This document shows, in pieces, positions 8,100 through 16,621 of a DNA stretch of 64,000 nt (the stretch's first letter is position 1; each line of letters begins with the position of its first letter). Made by a program: the position numbers and the translations under genes. This DNA comes from Streptomyces profundus (GTDB taxonomy: Bacteria; Actinomycetota; Actinomycetes; Streptomycetales; Streptomycetaceae), in contig NZ_CP082362.1 of the NCBI RefSeq assembly GCF_020740535.1, positions 1,860,001 through 1,924,000 on the forward strand, in the 5' to 3' direction. The notes under the pieces were generated by a model. The model did not search any database and was not told where the DNA came from. It was given only the letters and a program-made list of their open reading frames with translations.

Positions 8100-9632
8100 C
8101 CTCCCTCCATGGGACCCCGCCCACCACAACCCCGCAAACGGTGCCGGAACCCGGCTGCCCCGAGCCGCCCCCCACCCCCGGCGGAGCGCCTCCGGAACGG
8201 CCCAAGACCCTCGCGGCGCAACACCCCACGGCTTGGCCCACCCCCTGCGGGGGCGTGCCGGGGCGTGTTGAGCCCCCTGCGGGGTCGGGCCGAGCGAGCC
8301 GCAGAGCGGACAGCGGACGCCGGAGCCCCTGCGGGGCGGCGCCCGACGGGCGGGGGCGGGGGCCAGGAGGCCCGGACCTGCGGCAGCAACGTGACGTGCC
8401 CCCTGCGGTGGCGGGCCGGGGCGTGTTGTGCCCCCTGCGGGGGCGGGCCGAGCGAGCCGCAGAGCGAACGGCGGGCGTCGGGCCGGGGCCCCTCCGGGGC
8501 GGCGCCCTGCGGGCGGTGTCGCGGCTACGAAGCCCGGACCCGCGGAGCTACGTGGTGTGCCCCTGCGGGGCGGCGCCGGCCCTGCGGCAGGGGGGACGGG
8601 CGTGGTGTACCCCCCTGCGGGGGCGGACCAGCGGACGCCGAGCCGGGGCCTGCGGGGCGAAGCCCTGCGAGCCGTCCACCGACACCGCCCCTGCGGCGGG
8701 GTCGGACGGCGTGATGTGCCCCCTGCGGAGGCAGGCCCGGCCGCAGAGCGGACAGCGGGCGTCGGGCCGGGGCCTGCGGGGCGGCGCCCGACGGGCGATA
8801 TCGCGGCTACGAAGCCCGGACCTGCGGAGCAACGTGGTGTACCCCCCTGCGGGGGCAGGCGAGCAGCAGACGCCGAGCCGGGTCCTGCGGGGCGGCGCCG
8901 GCCCTGCGGCAGGGGCGGACGGGCGTGGTGTACCCCCACTGCGGGGGCGGACCAGCAGACGCCGGGCCGGGTCCTGCGGGGCGGAGCCCTGCGGGCCGTC
9001 CACCGACACCGGCCCTGTGGCGGGGTCGGACGGCGTGATGTGCCCCCTGCGGAGGCGGGCCGAGCCGCAGGGCGGACGGCGGGCATCGGGCCGGGGCCCC
9101 TCCGAGGCGGCGCCCGACGAGCGATATCGCGGCTACGAAGCCCGGACCTGCGGAGCAACGTGACGTGCCCCCTGCGGGGCGGCGTCGGCCCTGCGGCAGG
9201 GGCGGGCGGGCGTGGTGTGCCCCCTGCGGGGGCGGCGGGCCGGGGGCCTGCGGGGTGGCACCGGACGGGGTATGTCGGAGCCACGACCAGGCTGGGCGGC
9301 CCCCAAGACCCTGGAAGCACGGCCGGGGCAGGCCGCAGGGCGGGCACCGGGCGCCGGAGCCCTTGCTGGGCAACACCGGGCTGCGAAGCGCGGACCTGCG
9401 AAGTGGCACCGGGCGCCGGACCTGGTGGCCGTTCACGAGCATGGGGCCCGCACCCATCGGGGGCAGACCCAGCCGCAGGGCGGGCACCGGGCGCCGGACC
9501 TGGTGGCCGTTCACGAGCGTGGGCCCCGCACCCGGGCGGGTCTTCGGGGCCGCTCAAGCCTGGTCGGGGCTCCGACATCGCCCCGTAGGGGGCCGGGCCG
9601 GCAGGCAGGAGGGGGCAGCGGTCCGGTGCCGT
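8100..9632. repeat. 1.5-kb GC-rich repeat array, apparently non-coding
   Basis: No convincing gene on either strand, although the composition leaves long open frames. Dozens of short near-palindromes of the form CCCCCTGCGGGGG could form small hairpins. They are embedded in a longer unit of roughly 280-325 bp: the landmark GCGGCTACGAAGCCCGGA occurs near 8520, 8803 and 9129, and GTCCACCGACACC near 8674 and 8998. Near the right edge a block of about 50 bp beginning GGCACCGGGCGCCGGACCTG occurs twice (near 9405 and 9483). The array starts right at the 3' end of the HTH-PPOX gene and ends upstream of the HAD gene. Confidence 0.8.
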
Positions 9633-10286
9633 TCAGGTCAGCGTCACCCGACGCCCCGTGACGCGGTCGGGGGTGAGGCGGACCCAGACGTCGCGGTGGC
9701 CGTCCGCCCAGGGCTCCTCGGGGGCCGGGTGGCGTTCGGTGAGCGCCGCCAGCTCCGCCGGTTCGGTGACTCGCCGGGCGCGGCCCACCACCAGCACGCT
9801 CCAGCCGAGCCGCTGCGCCTCGTCCAGGTGGTCGACCTCGAAGGCCAGGTCGTCGGCCTCGGGGAGGAAGGAGGGCGACGCCTTTGGCGCCGTGCGGTAG
9901 ACCACGGTGTGGTCGTCCAGCGTGTAGGTGACGGGGACGATCGCCGGCCCGCCCGGGGTGGCCACGGCCACCCGTCCGACGCTGTGCCCGGCCAGCAGCT
10001 CCCAGCAGGTGGCCTCGTCCAGCACCCGCAGCCCCTCCTTGTGGCTCAGCTCGGGCGGCGCGCCGCCGGCCGGCCGGGGGGCGCCGCTCAGCTCGGCGAC
10101 CGTGGTGTCGAGGGCGCGCGCCACGCGGGTCAGCGAGGCGTGGGAGGGCGACGCGGGCCGCTCCTCCAGATAGCGGAGGTACTCGGGGGCGACACCGGCG
10201 CGCTCGGCGACGGTGGCCCGGTCGAGGCCCAGCTGTTCCCTCCGCAGCGCGACCCTGCGGCCCACGTCGGTGCGATGGTTCTCCAC
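9633..10286 (-). CDS. XRE-type HTH regulator fused to a PPOX flavin-binding domain
   Basis: A 217-aa two-domain protein. Residues about 5-62 are a Cro/C1 helix-turn-helix (DVGRRVALRREQLGLDRATVAERAG, then YLRYLEERPASPSHASLTRVARAL). Residues about 85-215 are a pyridoxamine-phosphate-oxidase-like split barrel (LLAGHSVGRVAVATPGGPAIVPVTYTLD, VYRTAPKAS, FEVDHLDEAQRLGWSVLVVGRARRV), the type that binds FMN or F420. It is probably a DNA-binding regulator that reads a flavin or redox state; its targets are unknown. The GTG at 10286 was chosen because the HTH begins just after it, with GGAGAGG upstream. It is divergent from the GH43 gene, with a Crp-like palindrome between. Confidence 0.88.
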   Translation of the reverse strand: MENHRTDVGRRVALRREQLGLDRATVAERAGVAPEYLRYLEERPASPSHASLTRVARALDTTVAELSGAPRPAGGAPPELSHKEGLRVLDEATCWELLAGHSVGRVAVATPGGPAIVPVTYTLDDHTVVYRTAPKASPSFLPEADDLAFEVDHLDEAQRLGWSVLVVGRARRVTEPAELAALTERHPAPEEPWADGHRDVWVRLTPDRVTGRRVTLT

Positions 10287-10346
10287 CCTTCCAGCCTCTC
10301 CGCTGGACCCGCGCCGCGCTCGTTGATCTCCCCCGGCACCCCCGGA

Positions 10347-10368
10347 GACTGTGACGCGGATCACAGTC
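10347..10368. promoter_or_regulatory. 22-bp palindrome of Crp type
   Basis: A perfect inverted repeat GACTGTGA-N6-TCACAGTC. Read on the - strand the core fits GTG-N6-GNCAC, the consensus reported for Streptomyces Crp, and both strands contain the classical TGTGA-N6-TCACA. It lies in the divergent promoter region of the HTH-PPOX and GH43 genes, 61 bp from one start and 82 bp from the other. Binding is inferred. Confidence 0.6.
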
Positions 10369-10449
10369 CACCCATCGCACGTATGGCAACTGTTTCGCAC
10401 AGAGAAACCACCTCTTTCCGTCAACATCTCTCTAGGCGAGGAGAGTTCC

Positions 10450-11454
10450 GTGCGTTTCCGCTTGTCGAGCCGTGCCGCGCCACGGCGGTCCCGGCGTCCC
10501 CTGTGGCGTGCCGGGATGGCCACCCTGCTGGCCGTCGCGCTCAGCTGGCTGCTCTGGCAGCCGACCGCCGCCGCCTATCCCGCGCCGGGCCTGGTCACCG
10601 GCGCTGTCGGCATTCACGATCCGTCGATGATCAGAACCGATCAGGGCTATGTGGTCTATGGATCCAACGACCTGCTGGAGGCGCGGATCTCCACCGACCG
10701 GACCGCGTTCACCGACGCGGGGTCGGCGTTCACCGCGCCCGAGTCCTGGTGGGCCGAGATCTCCCCCGACCAGAACCCGTGGGCGCCGGATGTCTCGTTC
10801 CACAACGGTCGGTACTACCTCTACTACGCGATCTCCAACTTCGGTCAGAACACGTCCGCCATCGGCCTGGCCACCAGCGCGACCGGCCTGCCGGGGAGTT
10901 GGGACGACCAGGGCGAGGTGCACCGCACCACGTCCGGTTCTGACTACAACGCGATCGACCCGAGTCTGTTGGTGGACGACGACGGGCGTTGGTGGCTTGC
11001 CTTTGGCTCCTGGTGGACCGGTATCAAGCTGATCGAGATCGACCCGGCGACCGGAAAGCGCCACCCCGGGAACGCGCAGCTCTACGACCTGGCCTCGGCC
11101 GGCGGCGGCATCGAGGGCCCGGCGCTGATCAAGCGCGACGGGTACTACTACCTGTTCAACTCCTATGGCACCTGCTGCGCCGGCACCGACAGCACCTACC
11201 GCATCAGGGTCGGCCGGGCCACCGGCCCCACGGGCCCCTTCCTCGACCAGAACGGCGTGGACCTGCGGAACAACGGCGGCACCCCCGTCCTGGAGAGCCA
11301 TGGCCGATGGATCGGACCCGGCGGCCAGAGCGTACTGAACGACGTGGACGGCGATCTGCTCGTCTACCACTACTACGACGGCGAGGACAACGGGGCGCCC
11401 AAGCTGGGCGTCAACCTGCTGGACTGGAGCAGCGGCTGGCCCGTCGCCTACTGA
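10450..11454 (+). CDS. Secreted GH43 arabinan endo-1,5-alpha-L-arabinosidase
   Basis: A 334-aa secreted enzyme that cuts arabinan. The start is GTG 10450, preceded by GGCGAGGAGAGTTCC. An Arg-rich N-terminus and a hydrophobic stretch (MATLLAVALSWLLWQ) ending PTAAAYP form the signal peptide. The five-bladed GH43 propeller shows the three acidic catalytic positions: general base Asp in GIHDPSMI, pKa-modulating Asp in NAIDPSLLVDDDGRWW, and general acid Glu in GGIEGPALIKRDGYYYL. WAPDVSFHNGRYYLYYA and the ending LGVNLLDWSSGWPV are typical of endo-arabinanases. Family members generally act on alpha-1,5-arabinan in pectin. The Crp-type palindrome upstream suggests control by carbon or cAMP status. 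Confidence 0.93.
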   Translation: MRFRLSSRAAPRRSRRPLWRAGMATLLAVALSWLLWQPTAAAYPAPGLVTGAVGIHDPSMIRTDQGYVVYGSNDLLEARISTDRTAFTDAGSAFTAPESWWAEISPDQNPWAPDVSFHNGRYYLYYAISNFGQNTSAIGLATSATGLPGSWDDQGEVHRTTSGSDYNAIDPSLLVDDDGRWWLAFGSWWTGIKLIEIDPATGKRHPGNAQLYDLASAGGGIEGPALIKRDGYYYLFNSYGTCCAGTDSTYRIRVGRATGPTGPFLDQNGVDLRNNGGTPVLESHGRWIGPGGQSVLNDVDGDLLVYHYYDGEDNGAPKLGVNLLDWSSGWPVAY

Positions 11455-11468
11455 GGGCACGCCCAACC

Positions 11469-11510
11469 GCCTGGGGCGCCCCGGCCTCGAAGGGTCGGGG
11501 CGCCCCAGGC
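11469..11510. terminator. Bidirectional hairpin terminator
   Basis: A perfect 15-bp stem, GCCTGGGGCGCCCCG (11469-11483) pairing with 11496-11510, and a 12-base loop, between the convergent GH43 and DedA genes. There is no U tract, as is common for Streptomyces terminators. Confidence 0.8.
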
Positions 11511-11526
11511 GCTGAACGGCCTCCCG

Positions 11527-12219
11527 TCAGCCGTTGTCGGAACCCTGCCCGGACGAGGCCCGTCGTTTGCCGCCACCGGGCCGGGTGGCCCGGAAGATCA
11601 GGAAGCCGATCAGCCCCAGCACCACGAGCACCAGGACGCCCTTGGAGTAGACGCTGACGAAGTCGGTGACCTCCTCCCAGTTCTCGCCGAGGTGGTAACC
11701 GGCCAGCACGAAGATCGTGTTCCAGATGGCGCTGCCCAACGTGGTCAGCAGCAGGAACGTGCGCTGCGGCATCCTCTCCACACCGGCGGGTACGGAGATC
11801 AGACTTCGGAAGATGGGGATCATCCGGCCGAAGAAGACCGCCTTGTTGCCGTGCTTGGCGAACCAGGCCTCGGTCTTCTCGATGTCCGAGATCTTCACCA
11901 GCGGCAGCTTCGCCGCGATGGCGATCAGCCGGTCGCGCCCCAGCAGCGCGCCCACCCAGTAGAGGGCCATCGCTCCCACCACGGAACCGATCGTGGTCCA
12001 CAGCAGGGCCGCCCACAGCTCCATCTCGCCCCGGCTGGCGGTGAAGCCGGCCAGCGGCAGGATCACCTCGCTCGGCAGCGGCGGAAAGAGGTTCTCCAGG
12101 GCGATGGCCAGGCCAGCGCCCGGCGCTCCCATCGCCTCCATCAGGTCGGTGGCCCACCCGGCGATGCCGCCGGGGTCCTCGGCCGAAGCGAGTTGGTGAG
12201 GTGCGGAGGATACGATCAC
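11527..12219 (-). CDS. DedA/SNARE-associated (VTT) membrane protein
   Basis: A 230-aa integral membrane protein of the DedA family. The signatures are FPPLPSEVILPLAGFTASRG near the N-terminus and FFGRMIPIFRSLISVPAGVERM in the middle, the latter carrying the conserved Arg of the re-entrant loop. Several hydrophobic helices follow and the tail is basic and cytoplasmic (RATRPGGGKRRA). DedA proteins are thought to flip lipids or affect proton-motive-force-dependent transport. I chose the GTG at 12219 because upstream sequence has no family similarity; the ribosome binding site there is weak. It converges with GH43 at a hairpin terminator. Confidence 0.9.
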   Translation of the reverse strand: MIVSSAPHQLASAEDPGGIAGWATDLMEAMGAPGAGLAIALENLFPPLPSEVILPLAGFTASRGEMELWAALLWTTIGSVVGAMALYWVGALLGRDRLIAIAAKLPLVKISDIEKTEAWFAKHGNKAVFFGRMIPIFRSLISVPAGVERMPQRTFLLLTTLGSAIWNTIFVLAGYHLGENWEEVTDFVSVYSKGVLVLVVLGLIGFLIFRATRPGGGKRRASSGQGSDNG

Positions 12220-12707
12220 ACCTGAGACGCTACAAGTCCCCGGCCACGCGGCGCCACGCGGTCCGCCCCCGGGCGCATACCGCGGGTTTCGGCGGTACGC
12301 GACAACTCCCCAATAGAACAAATGAGTACGTTTATCCAGTCCGGGCCCCTTGATATCGACATGAGTCGAAACGACGTGCCCACCCCCGAAGTCGTGGCCG
12401 AGGAAGCCTCCCGGACCTCGACGACCCGGCCCGGACTGTCCCGGGTGAACCTCACCGTCTGACCGAGCGCGTTGGCCCGGGCGGTCAACCGTCCCGCTCG
12501 CCTCGCCCACTCCCCGGATCGTCGATCGGCGGACGACCGGGAAATAGGTCCATATGCCTACCAAACACTCGCGTGGCAGGCCGAGTCGGCGATGGACTCC
12601 CACGGGGCGGCGTGCGAGCGTGACTGTTCGTGGCGCCGGTGAGCCCACGGGCTCCCTGGGGTCGACGGGACACCCCGTAGCGCGAACCACAGGACGGAGT
12701 GAGCGGC
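12220..12707. other. 488-bp divergent intergenic region
   Basis: Lies between the divergent DedA and methyltransferase genes. An AT-richer stretch at about 12295-12345 (CCCCAATAGAACAAATGAG) is the most likely promoter region. A 46-codon open frame on the + strand (12322-12462) starts in that stretch with no Shine-Dalgarno sequence. Nothing else is recognisable. Confidence 0.5.
12322..12462 (+). CDS. Possible 46-aa small ORF, unverified
   Basis: Open frame beginning MSTFIQSGPLDIDMSRND and ending RPGLSRVNLTV. It is Ser/Thr-rich and lacks Cys. Third positions are mostly G or C (roughly 37 of 45 codons), which is compatible with coding. Against it, no ribosome binding site precedes the ATG, and the start lies in the likely promoter of the divergent DedA gene. 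I do not recognise a family and no modifying enzymes of a peptide pathway are adjacent. Confidence 0.2.
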   Translation: MSTFIQSGPLDIDMSRNDVPTPEVVAEEASRTSTTRPGLSRVNLTV

Positions 12708-13523
12708 ATGGCGGACAGGGACGACAACGAAAGCAGCCGGGAGGAGGTGATCTCGCGGATCGACCGTAGCGTTCCCCACTCGGCTCGGGTGTGGAACTAC
12801 ATGGTGGGCGGCGAGGACTGGTACGAGGTGGACAAGGAGCTGGTCGACCGGCTGATGCGGGACTATCCGCAGGCCGCGGGGCTGGCCCTCGCCTCCCGGG
12901 CGTTCCAGGTCAGGGCGGTGCGGCATCTGGTGCGGGAGGAGGGCGTCCTCCAGTTCCTCGACATCGGCTCGGGGCTGCCCACCGCGGACAACACCCATCA
13001 GGTGGCCCAGCGGTACGCCACCAACGCGCGCATCGTCTATGTGGACAACGACCCGCTGGTGCTGCTGCACTCCCGTGCGCTGCTGACGTCGACGCCCGAC
13101 GGCTCGGCCGCCTATGTGGAGGCGGACGTGCGGGATCCGGAGAGCGTGCTGGCGGCGGCGGCCGAGACGCTCGACCTGGACCAACCGGTCGGGCTGATGC
13201 TGCTGTCCATGCTCGGCCATATCCGTCCCGGCCCGGCGGCCGAGCTGGTGCACGAGTACACCAGCCGGCTGGCGTCCGGGAGTTACCTGGTCACCTGCGA
13301 CAGCATCGACGACCCGACCATGATGGAGCTCAACGAGCACTACGCCGCGAGCGGGGCCGTCCCCTACTATCCGCGCAGCGAGGCCGAGTTGGCGGCGACC
13401 GCCGAGGGCCTGGAGCTGGTGGACCCCGGGCTGCTGCCGATCCCGCTCTGGCGCCCCGACACGGCGGGGGACCCGCCCCACGACCAGATGCTCCAGTGGG
13501 GCCTGGTGGCGCGCAAGCCGTGA
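12708..13523 (+). CDS. SAM-dependent methyltransferase, DUF574 (Methyltransf_19) type
   Basis: A 271-aa protein of the actinomycete DUF574 family. Features are the N-terminal signature SVPHSARVWNYMVGGEDWYEVD, the SAM-binding motif LQFLDIGSGLPTADNTHQVA, and the acidic strand end IVYVDNDPLVLLHSRALL. Streptomyces genomes carry many paralogues; their substrates are mostly unknown. I chose the ATG at 12708 over a GTG nine bases upstream because the GGACGGAG ribosome binding site is well spaced only for the ATG. It ends at a hairpin terminator shared with the convergent secreted-protein gene. Confidence 0.92.
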   Translation: MADRDDNESSREEVISRIDRSVPHSARVWNYMVGGEDWYEVDKELVDRLMRDYPQAAGLALASRAFQVRAVRHLVREEGVLQFLDIGSGLPTADNTHQVAQRYATNARIVYVDNDPLVLLHSRALLTSTPDGSAAYVEADVRDPESVLAAAAETLDLDQPVGLMLLSMLGHIRPGPAAELVHEYTSRLASGSYLVTCDSIDDPTMMELNEHYAASGAVPYYPRSEAELAATAEGLELVDPGLLPIPLWRPDTAGDPPHDQMLQWGLVARKP

Positions 13524-13530
13524 CGCGTGG

Positions 13531-13559
13531 GCCGGCCGGGCCCCGAAGGCCCGGCCGGC
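13531..13559. terminator. Bidirectional hairpin terminator
   Basis: A 12-bp perfect stem (GCCGGCCGGGCC at 13531-13542 pairing with 13548-13559) with a 5-base loop, between the convergent methyltransferase and secreted-protein genes. Confidence 0.8.
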
Positions 13560-13567
13560 GCGCCGTC

Positions 13568-14560
13568 TCAGTGGGCGGCGATGCGGAAGACGCCGATGTC
13601 GTCCCCGTAGACCCCCTCGCTGGGGACCGTCTGGTTGAGGGACGCCTCGACGCCGACCCAGCCGTGGAAGGTGCCCTCGTCGTCGATGATCTGGATCATC
13701 GGCTTGACATGCGAGTTGCCGGTGTAGCAGTGCTCGCCGCGGCCGTCCGCGAGCGAGGTGCGCCAGTGCCAGAGGGTGTCGCGGCGGTGGTTGGTCGCGG
13801 TGTTGGCCGGGGTGACGTAGTAGTCGGTGGCGCTGGCCGTCCGGCCGGCGAGGCACCGGCCGGAGCCGCAGACCGACCAGTCCCGCATCCAGAACGGGCT
13901 GCCGGAGCCGGTGTCGATGTGCGGGCTGGTGTTCTCGGCGCTCACCTTCCACAGGAAGTAGTCGTGGTCGAAGGCGGCGTGGTCGGCGGCGGCGACCGTG
14001 GCGGCCGAGGCCCGCGCGCTCCAGGCGGCGTTGCTGCCGTAACCGAAGCCGTGGGTGGCGCCGAAGCTGGAGCGCTCGAAGTCGAGGGTGGCCAGCGCCC
14101 CGTCGGCGGCCTCGGCGACGCGCCACTCCTCCCAGCCCTGGCCGCCGTCCCAGGTGATCCGCAGCAGGCCGGCGTCAAGGGTGTAGCTCCCGCTGAGCGA
14201 CTGGGGCGCGCCGGTCGACTGGTAGCCGTGGGCGGTGCGGACCACACAGGAGCGGGTGGGGCAGCCGGCGGCCTCGACGCCGGTGGAGGAACGGGTCTCG
14301 CGGCGGCGCTGGGTCCAGTGCCAGTGGTCCTCGGTGACGGTGCCGTCGGCGGCGAGTTCGTAGGTGCCCAGGCGCACCCAGTTGGTGGTGGAGCCGGCGG
14401 CGAGACCGCCGACGGCGACGGCGAACCGTTCCTTGCCGCCGGGAAGTTCGGCGGTCGCCGGGTTCGCGGTGGCGGCCGGTGCGCCGAGGAGCCCGGCGAG
14501 GAGCAGGGCGACGGTGGCCAGGATCAGTTGGGCTGCCGGCAGGGGGCGGCGGCGGGGCAT
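13568..14560 (-). CDS. Secreted protein of unknown function
   Basis: A 330-aa exported protein whose family I do not recognise. The ATG at 14560 follows ACGGAGGACGC. The signal peptide is clear: MPRRRPLPAAQ, then a hydrophobic core (LILATVALLLAGLLGA) ending near PAATANP. The mature part is rich in Trp, Gly and His, with segments such as NWVRLGTYELAADGTVTEDHWHW, two nearby Cys (GCPTRSC) and two more in VCGSGRCLAG that may form disulfides, and a C-terminal YGDDIGVFRIAAH. It looks like a beta-rich lipocalin- or lectin-like fold, but that is only an impression. It is divergent from the DUF1906 gene, so both may share a control region. Confidence 0.75.
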   Translation of the reverse strand: MPRRRPLPAAQLILATVALLLAGLLGAPAATANPATAELPGGKERFAVAVGGLAAGSTTNWVRLGTYELAADGTVTEDHWHWTQRRRETRSSTGVEAAGCPTRSCVVRTAHGYQSTGAPQSLSGSYTLDAGLLRITWDGGQGWEEWRVAEAADGALATLDFERSSFGATHGFGYGSNAAWSARASAATVAAADHAAFDHDYFLWKVSAENTSPHIDTGSGSPFWMRDWSVCGSGRCLAGRTASATDYYVTPANTATNHRRDTLWHWRTSLADGRGEHCYTGNSHVKPMIQIIDDEGTFHGWVGVEASLNQTVPSEGVYGDDIGVFRIAAH

Positions 14561-14762
14561 GCGTCCTCCGTCAGGCGTTTCGGGTGGCGTGGACCGTGCG
14601 TCGGGGTTCCGGGGTTCCGGGCAGGTTAGGTCCCCGCCGCCGTTCGCGGAGGCGAACGGACGGCGAACTCCGGGCGGAGATACGGCGGATGGGGGGCACG
14701 AGCTACATCGTCGGGCGGCGATACCTTCCGCCCAAAGTGGTGAGCATGTCAAAATCTTTCAC

Positions 14763-14840
14763 CATCGCCGTACCCATCGCCGTACCCATCGCCATACACC
14801 AGCGGCGAGGGAAAGCTCCCCACCCCCACCCCCACCCCTC
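14763..14840. repeat. Short tandem repeats in divergent promoter region
   Basis: About 2.7 copies of a 12-bp unit (CATCGCCGTACC) at 14763-14795, followed by CACCCC-type runs near 14820, upstream of the DUF1906 start. The rest of the 291-bp gap holds no gene. Confidence 0.55.
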
Positions 14841-14851
14841 AGGGAGACTCC

Positions 14852-16609
14852 GTGCCACTCCCCCACCGCCGCCGCACCGGCCGGGCCAGGGCGCTCGTCC
14901 TGGCCGCGCTCGCCGGACTGACAGCCACCAGCCTGGGCGTCGCGCCCGCCACCGCCCTCGCCGAGAGCGACGGCGGCCATGTCCAACAGACCGTCACCTA
15001 CCGGGGCTACCAGGTCGAGGTGCCCGCCGACTGGCGGGTGGTGAACCTCGACACCGACCCGTCCGCCTGCCTCCGCTTCGACGAACCGGCCGTCTACGTC
15101 GGCACCCCGGGCGACCAACAGGACTGCCCCGCGCGGGTCGTCGGTCGCACGGCGGGGCTGGTCGTCGAGCCGCTGGCCGAGGTCGCCGGCGAGCGGATCA
15201 CCGCCCGCACCGCCGTCGGCCTCGCGAACGCGGCCGAGCGGGCCGTGTCCGAGGACGGCACCATCGAGATCGCCGTCGAGGAGGCCGGCGTTCTGGTGAC
15301 GGCCGCCCACGCGCCGTCCGCCGAGCGGACCGTCAGGGACATCATCGGCCGGGCCACCCTCACCGGTGACGCCGAACCGGCCGCCGTGCCGGCGCCCGCC
15401 GAGGAGCGGGTCGGCGCCACCGCGGCCGGACCGCAGCCGGGCGACTTCCTCGGCCTCGGCTTCGACGCCTGCACGGCGCCCTCGCAGTCGGCCATGAACG
15501 CCTGGCGCGCCAGCTCCCCGTTCCAGGCGATCGGCGTCTACATCAGCGGCGCGACCCGTGGTTGCGCGCAGCCCAACCTCACCGCGAGCTGGGTGGACGC
15601 CCAGACGTCCGCCGGCTGGCACCTGATCCCGATCGACGTCGGGCGGCAGGCGCCGTGCACCAGTTACGCCAACCGCATCTCCACCGACCCGGCCACCGCC
15701 CACCAGCAGGGCGTGACCGCCGCGGGCGGATCGATCTCGGCCGCCGCCGCGCTCGGCATCCCGGCGGGCAGCGTGCTCTACAGCGATATCGAGGCGTACA
15801 CCCCGGGCGGCAGCTGCACCACCAGCGTGCTCCACTACCTCTCCGGCTGGACGGAGGGGCTGCACGCGGGTGGCTATCTCTCCGGCGTCTACTCCAGCGC
15901 CGCCTCCGGCATCAGGGACGTGGCCAACGCCTACGACAACACCGCCTACACCCGGGTCGACCACATCTGGTTCGCCTGGTGGAACGGGCGCGCCGACACC
16001 GACACGGGACAGTACGCGCCGAACGAGTACTGGGCCGACCACCAGCGCATCCACCAGTACGTCGGCGAGGTGACGGAGACCCACGGCGGGGTCACCATCA
16101 ACATCGACCGCAACTACCTGGACGTGGGCGCCGGCACCCCGCCGCCGGCCAGCTGCGGCGGGATCAACCTCAACTTCTCCGCCTACCCCGAGCTGGCCAC
16201 GGGCGCCTCGGGCGCGGAGGTCTCGGCGGCGCAGTGCCTGCTGCGCTCGGCCGGCGTAGGGATGCCGGACGACACCCCGACCGGCGAGTTCGACGCCGCG
16301 ACGGCCGCCGGCGTGGAGGCGTTCCAGAGCACGGTCGGGCTGCCGGTCGACGGCGTCGTGGACCGTGGCACCTGGACGGCGCTGCTGTCCGCCGGTTCGA
16401 CGCCGCAGCTCCAGAACGGCTCCAGCGGCGAGGCGGTCAGCCGACTGCAACGCGCGCTGACCGCCGCGCTGGGCGACGCCCTGGCCATCGACGGCCAGTT
16501 CGGCCCCAACACCCTGGCGGCGGTGCGTAGTTACCAGGGCTCCCGGGATCTGGCCGCCGACGGCATCGTCGGCCCCCTCACCTGGGGCGCCCTCCAGTCC
16601 GGCCGCTAG
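14852..16609 (+). CDS. Secreted DUF1906 glycoside-hydrolase-like protein with two peptidoglycan-binding domains
   Basis: A 585-aa secreted protein. GTG 14852 follows AGGGAGACTCC. Residues 1-38 form a signal peptide (ALVLAALAGLTATSLGVAPATALA). Residues about 45-175 are a domain I do not recognise. Residues about 192-425 are a DUF1906 TIM barrel (Rv2525c-like): GDFLGLGFDACTAPS, AIGVYISGATRGC, GSVLYSDIEAY, and a lysozyme-like Asp end NIDRNYLDVGAG. Two PG_binding_1 repeats follow (GASGAEVSAAQCLLRSAGV; GSSGEAVSRLQRALTAAL), each ending with DGxxGPxT or similar. It most likely acts on or anchors to the cell wall; no hydrolytic activity is proven for DUF1906. Confidence 0.9.
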   Translation: MPLPHRRRTGRARALVLAALAGLTATSLGVAPATALAESDGGHVQQTVTYRGYQVEVPADWRVVNLDTDPSACLRFDEPAVYVGTPGDQQDCPARVVGRTAGLVVEPLAEVAGERITARTAVGLANAAERAVSEDGTIEIAVEEAGVLVTAAHAPSAERTVRDIIGRATLTGDAEPAAVPAPAEERVGATAAGPQPGDFLGLGFDACTAPSQSAMNAWRASSPFQAIGVYISGATRGCAQPNLTASWVDAQTSAGWHLIPIDVGRQAPCTSYANRISTDPATAHQQGVTAAGGSISAAAALGIPAGSVLYSDIEAYTPGGSCTTSVLHYLSGWTEGLHAGGYLSGVYSSAASGIRDVANAYDNTAYTRVDHIWFAWWNGRADTDTGQYAPNEYWADHQRIHQYVGEVTETHGGVTINIDRNYLDVGAGTPPPASCGGINLNFSAYPELATGASGAEVSAAQCLLRSAGVGMPDDTPTGEFDAATAAGVEAFQSTVGLPVDGVVDRGTWTALLSAGSTPQLQNGSSGEAVSRLQRALTAALGDALAIDGQFGPNTLAAVRSYQGSRDLAADGIVGPLTWGALQSGR

Positions 16610-16621
16610 CGCCGCGAACTC

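Noticed and set aside
8141..9588. Several open frames of 150-500 codons in the repeat array at 8.1-9.6 kb, on both strands
   Set aside because: They read as Gly/Arg/Pro/Ala reiterations in every frame, have no ribosome binding sites or family motifs, and follow from the repeat's base composition.
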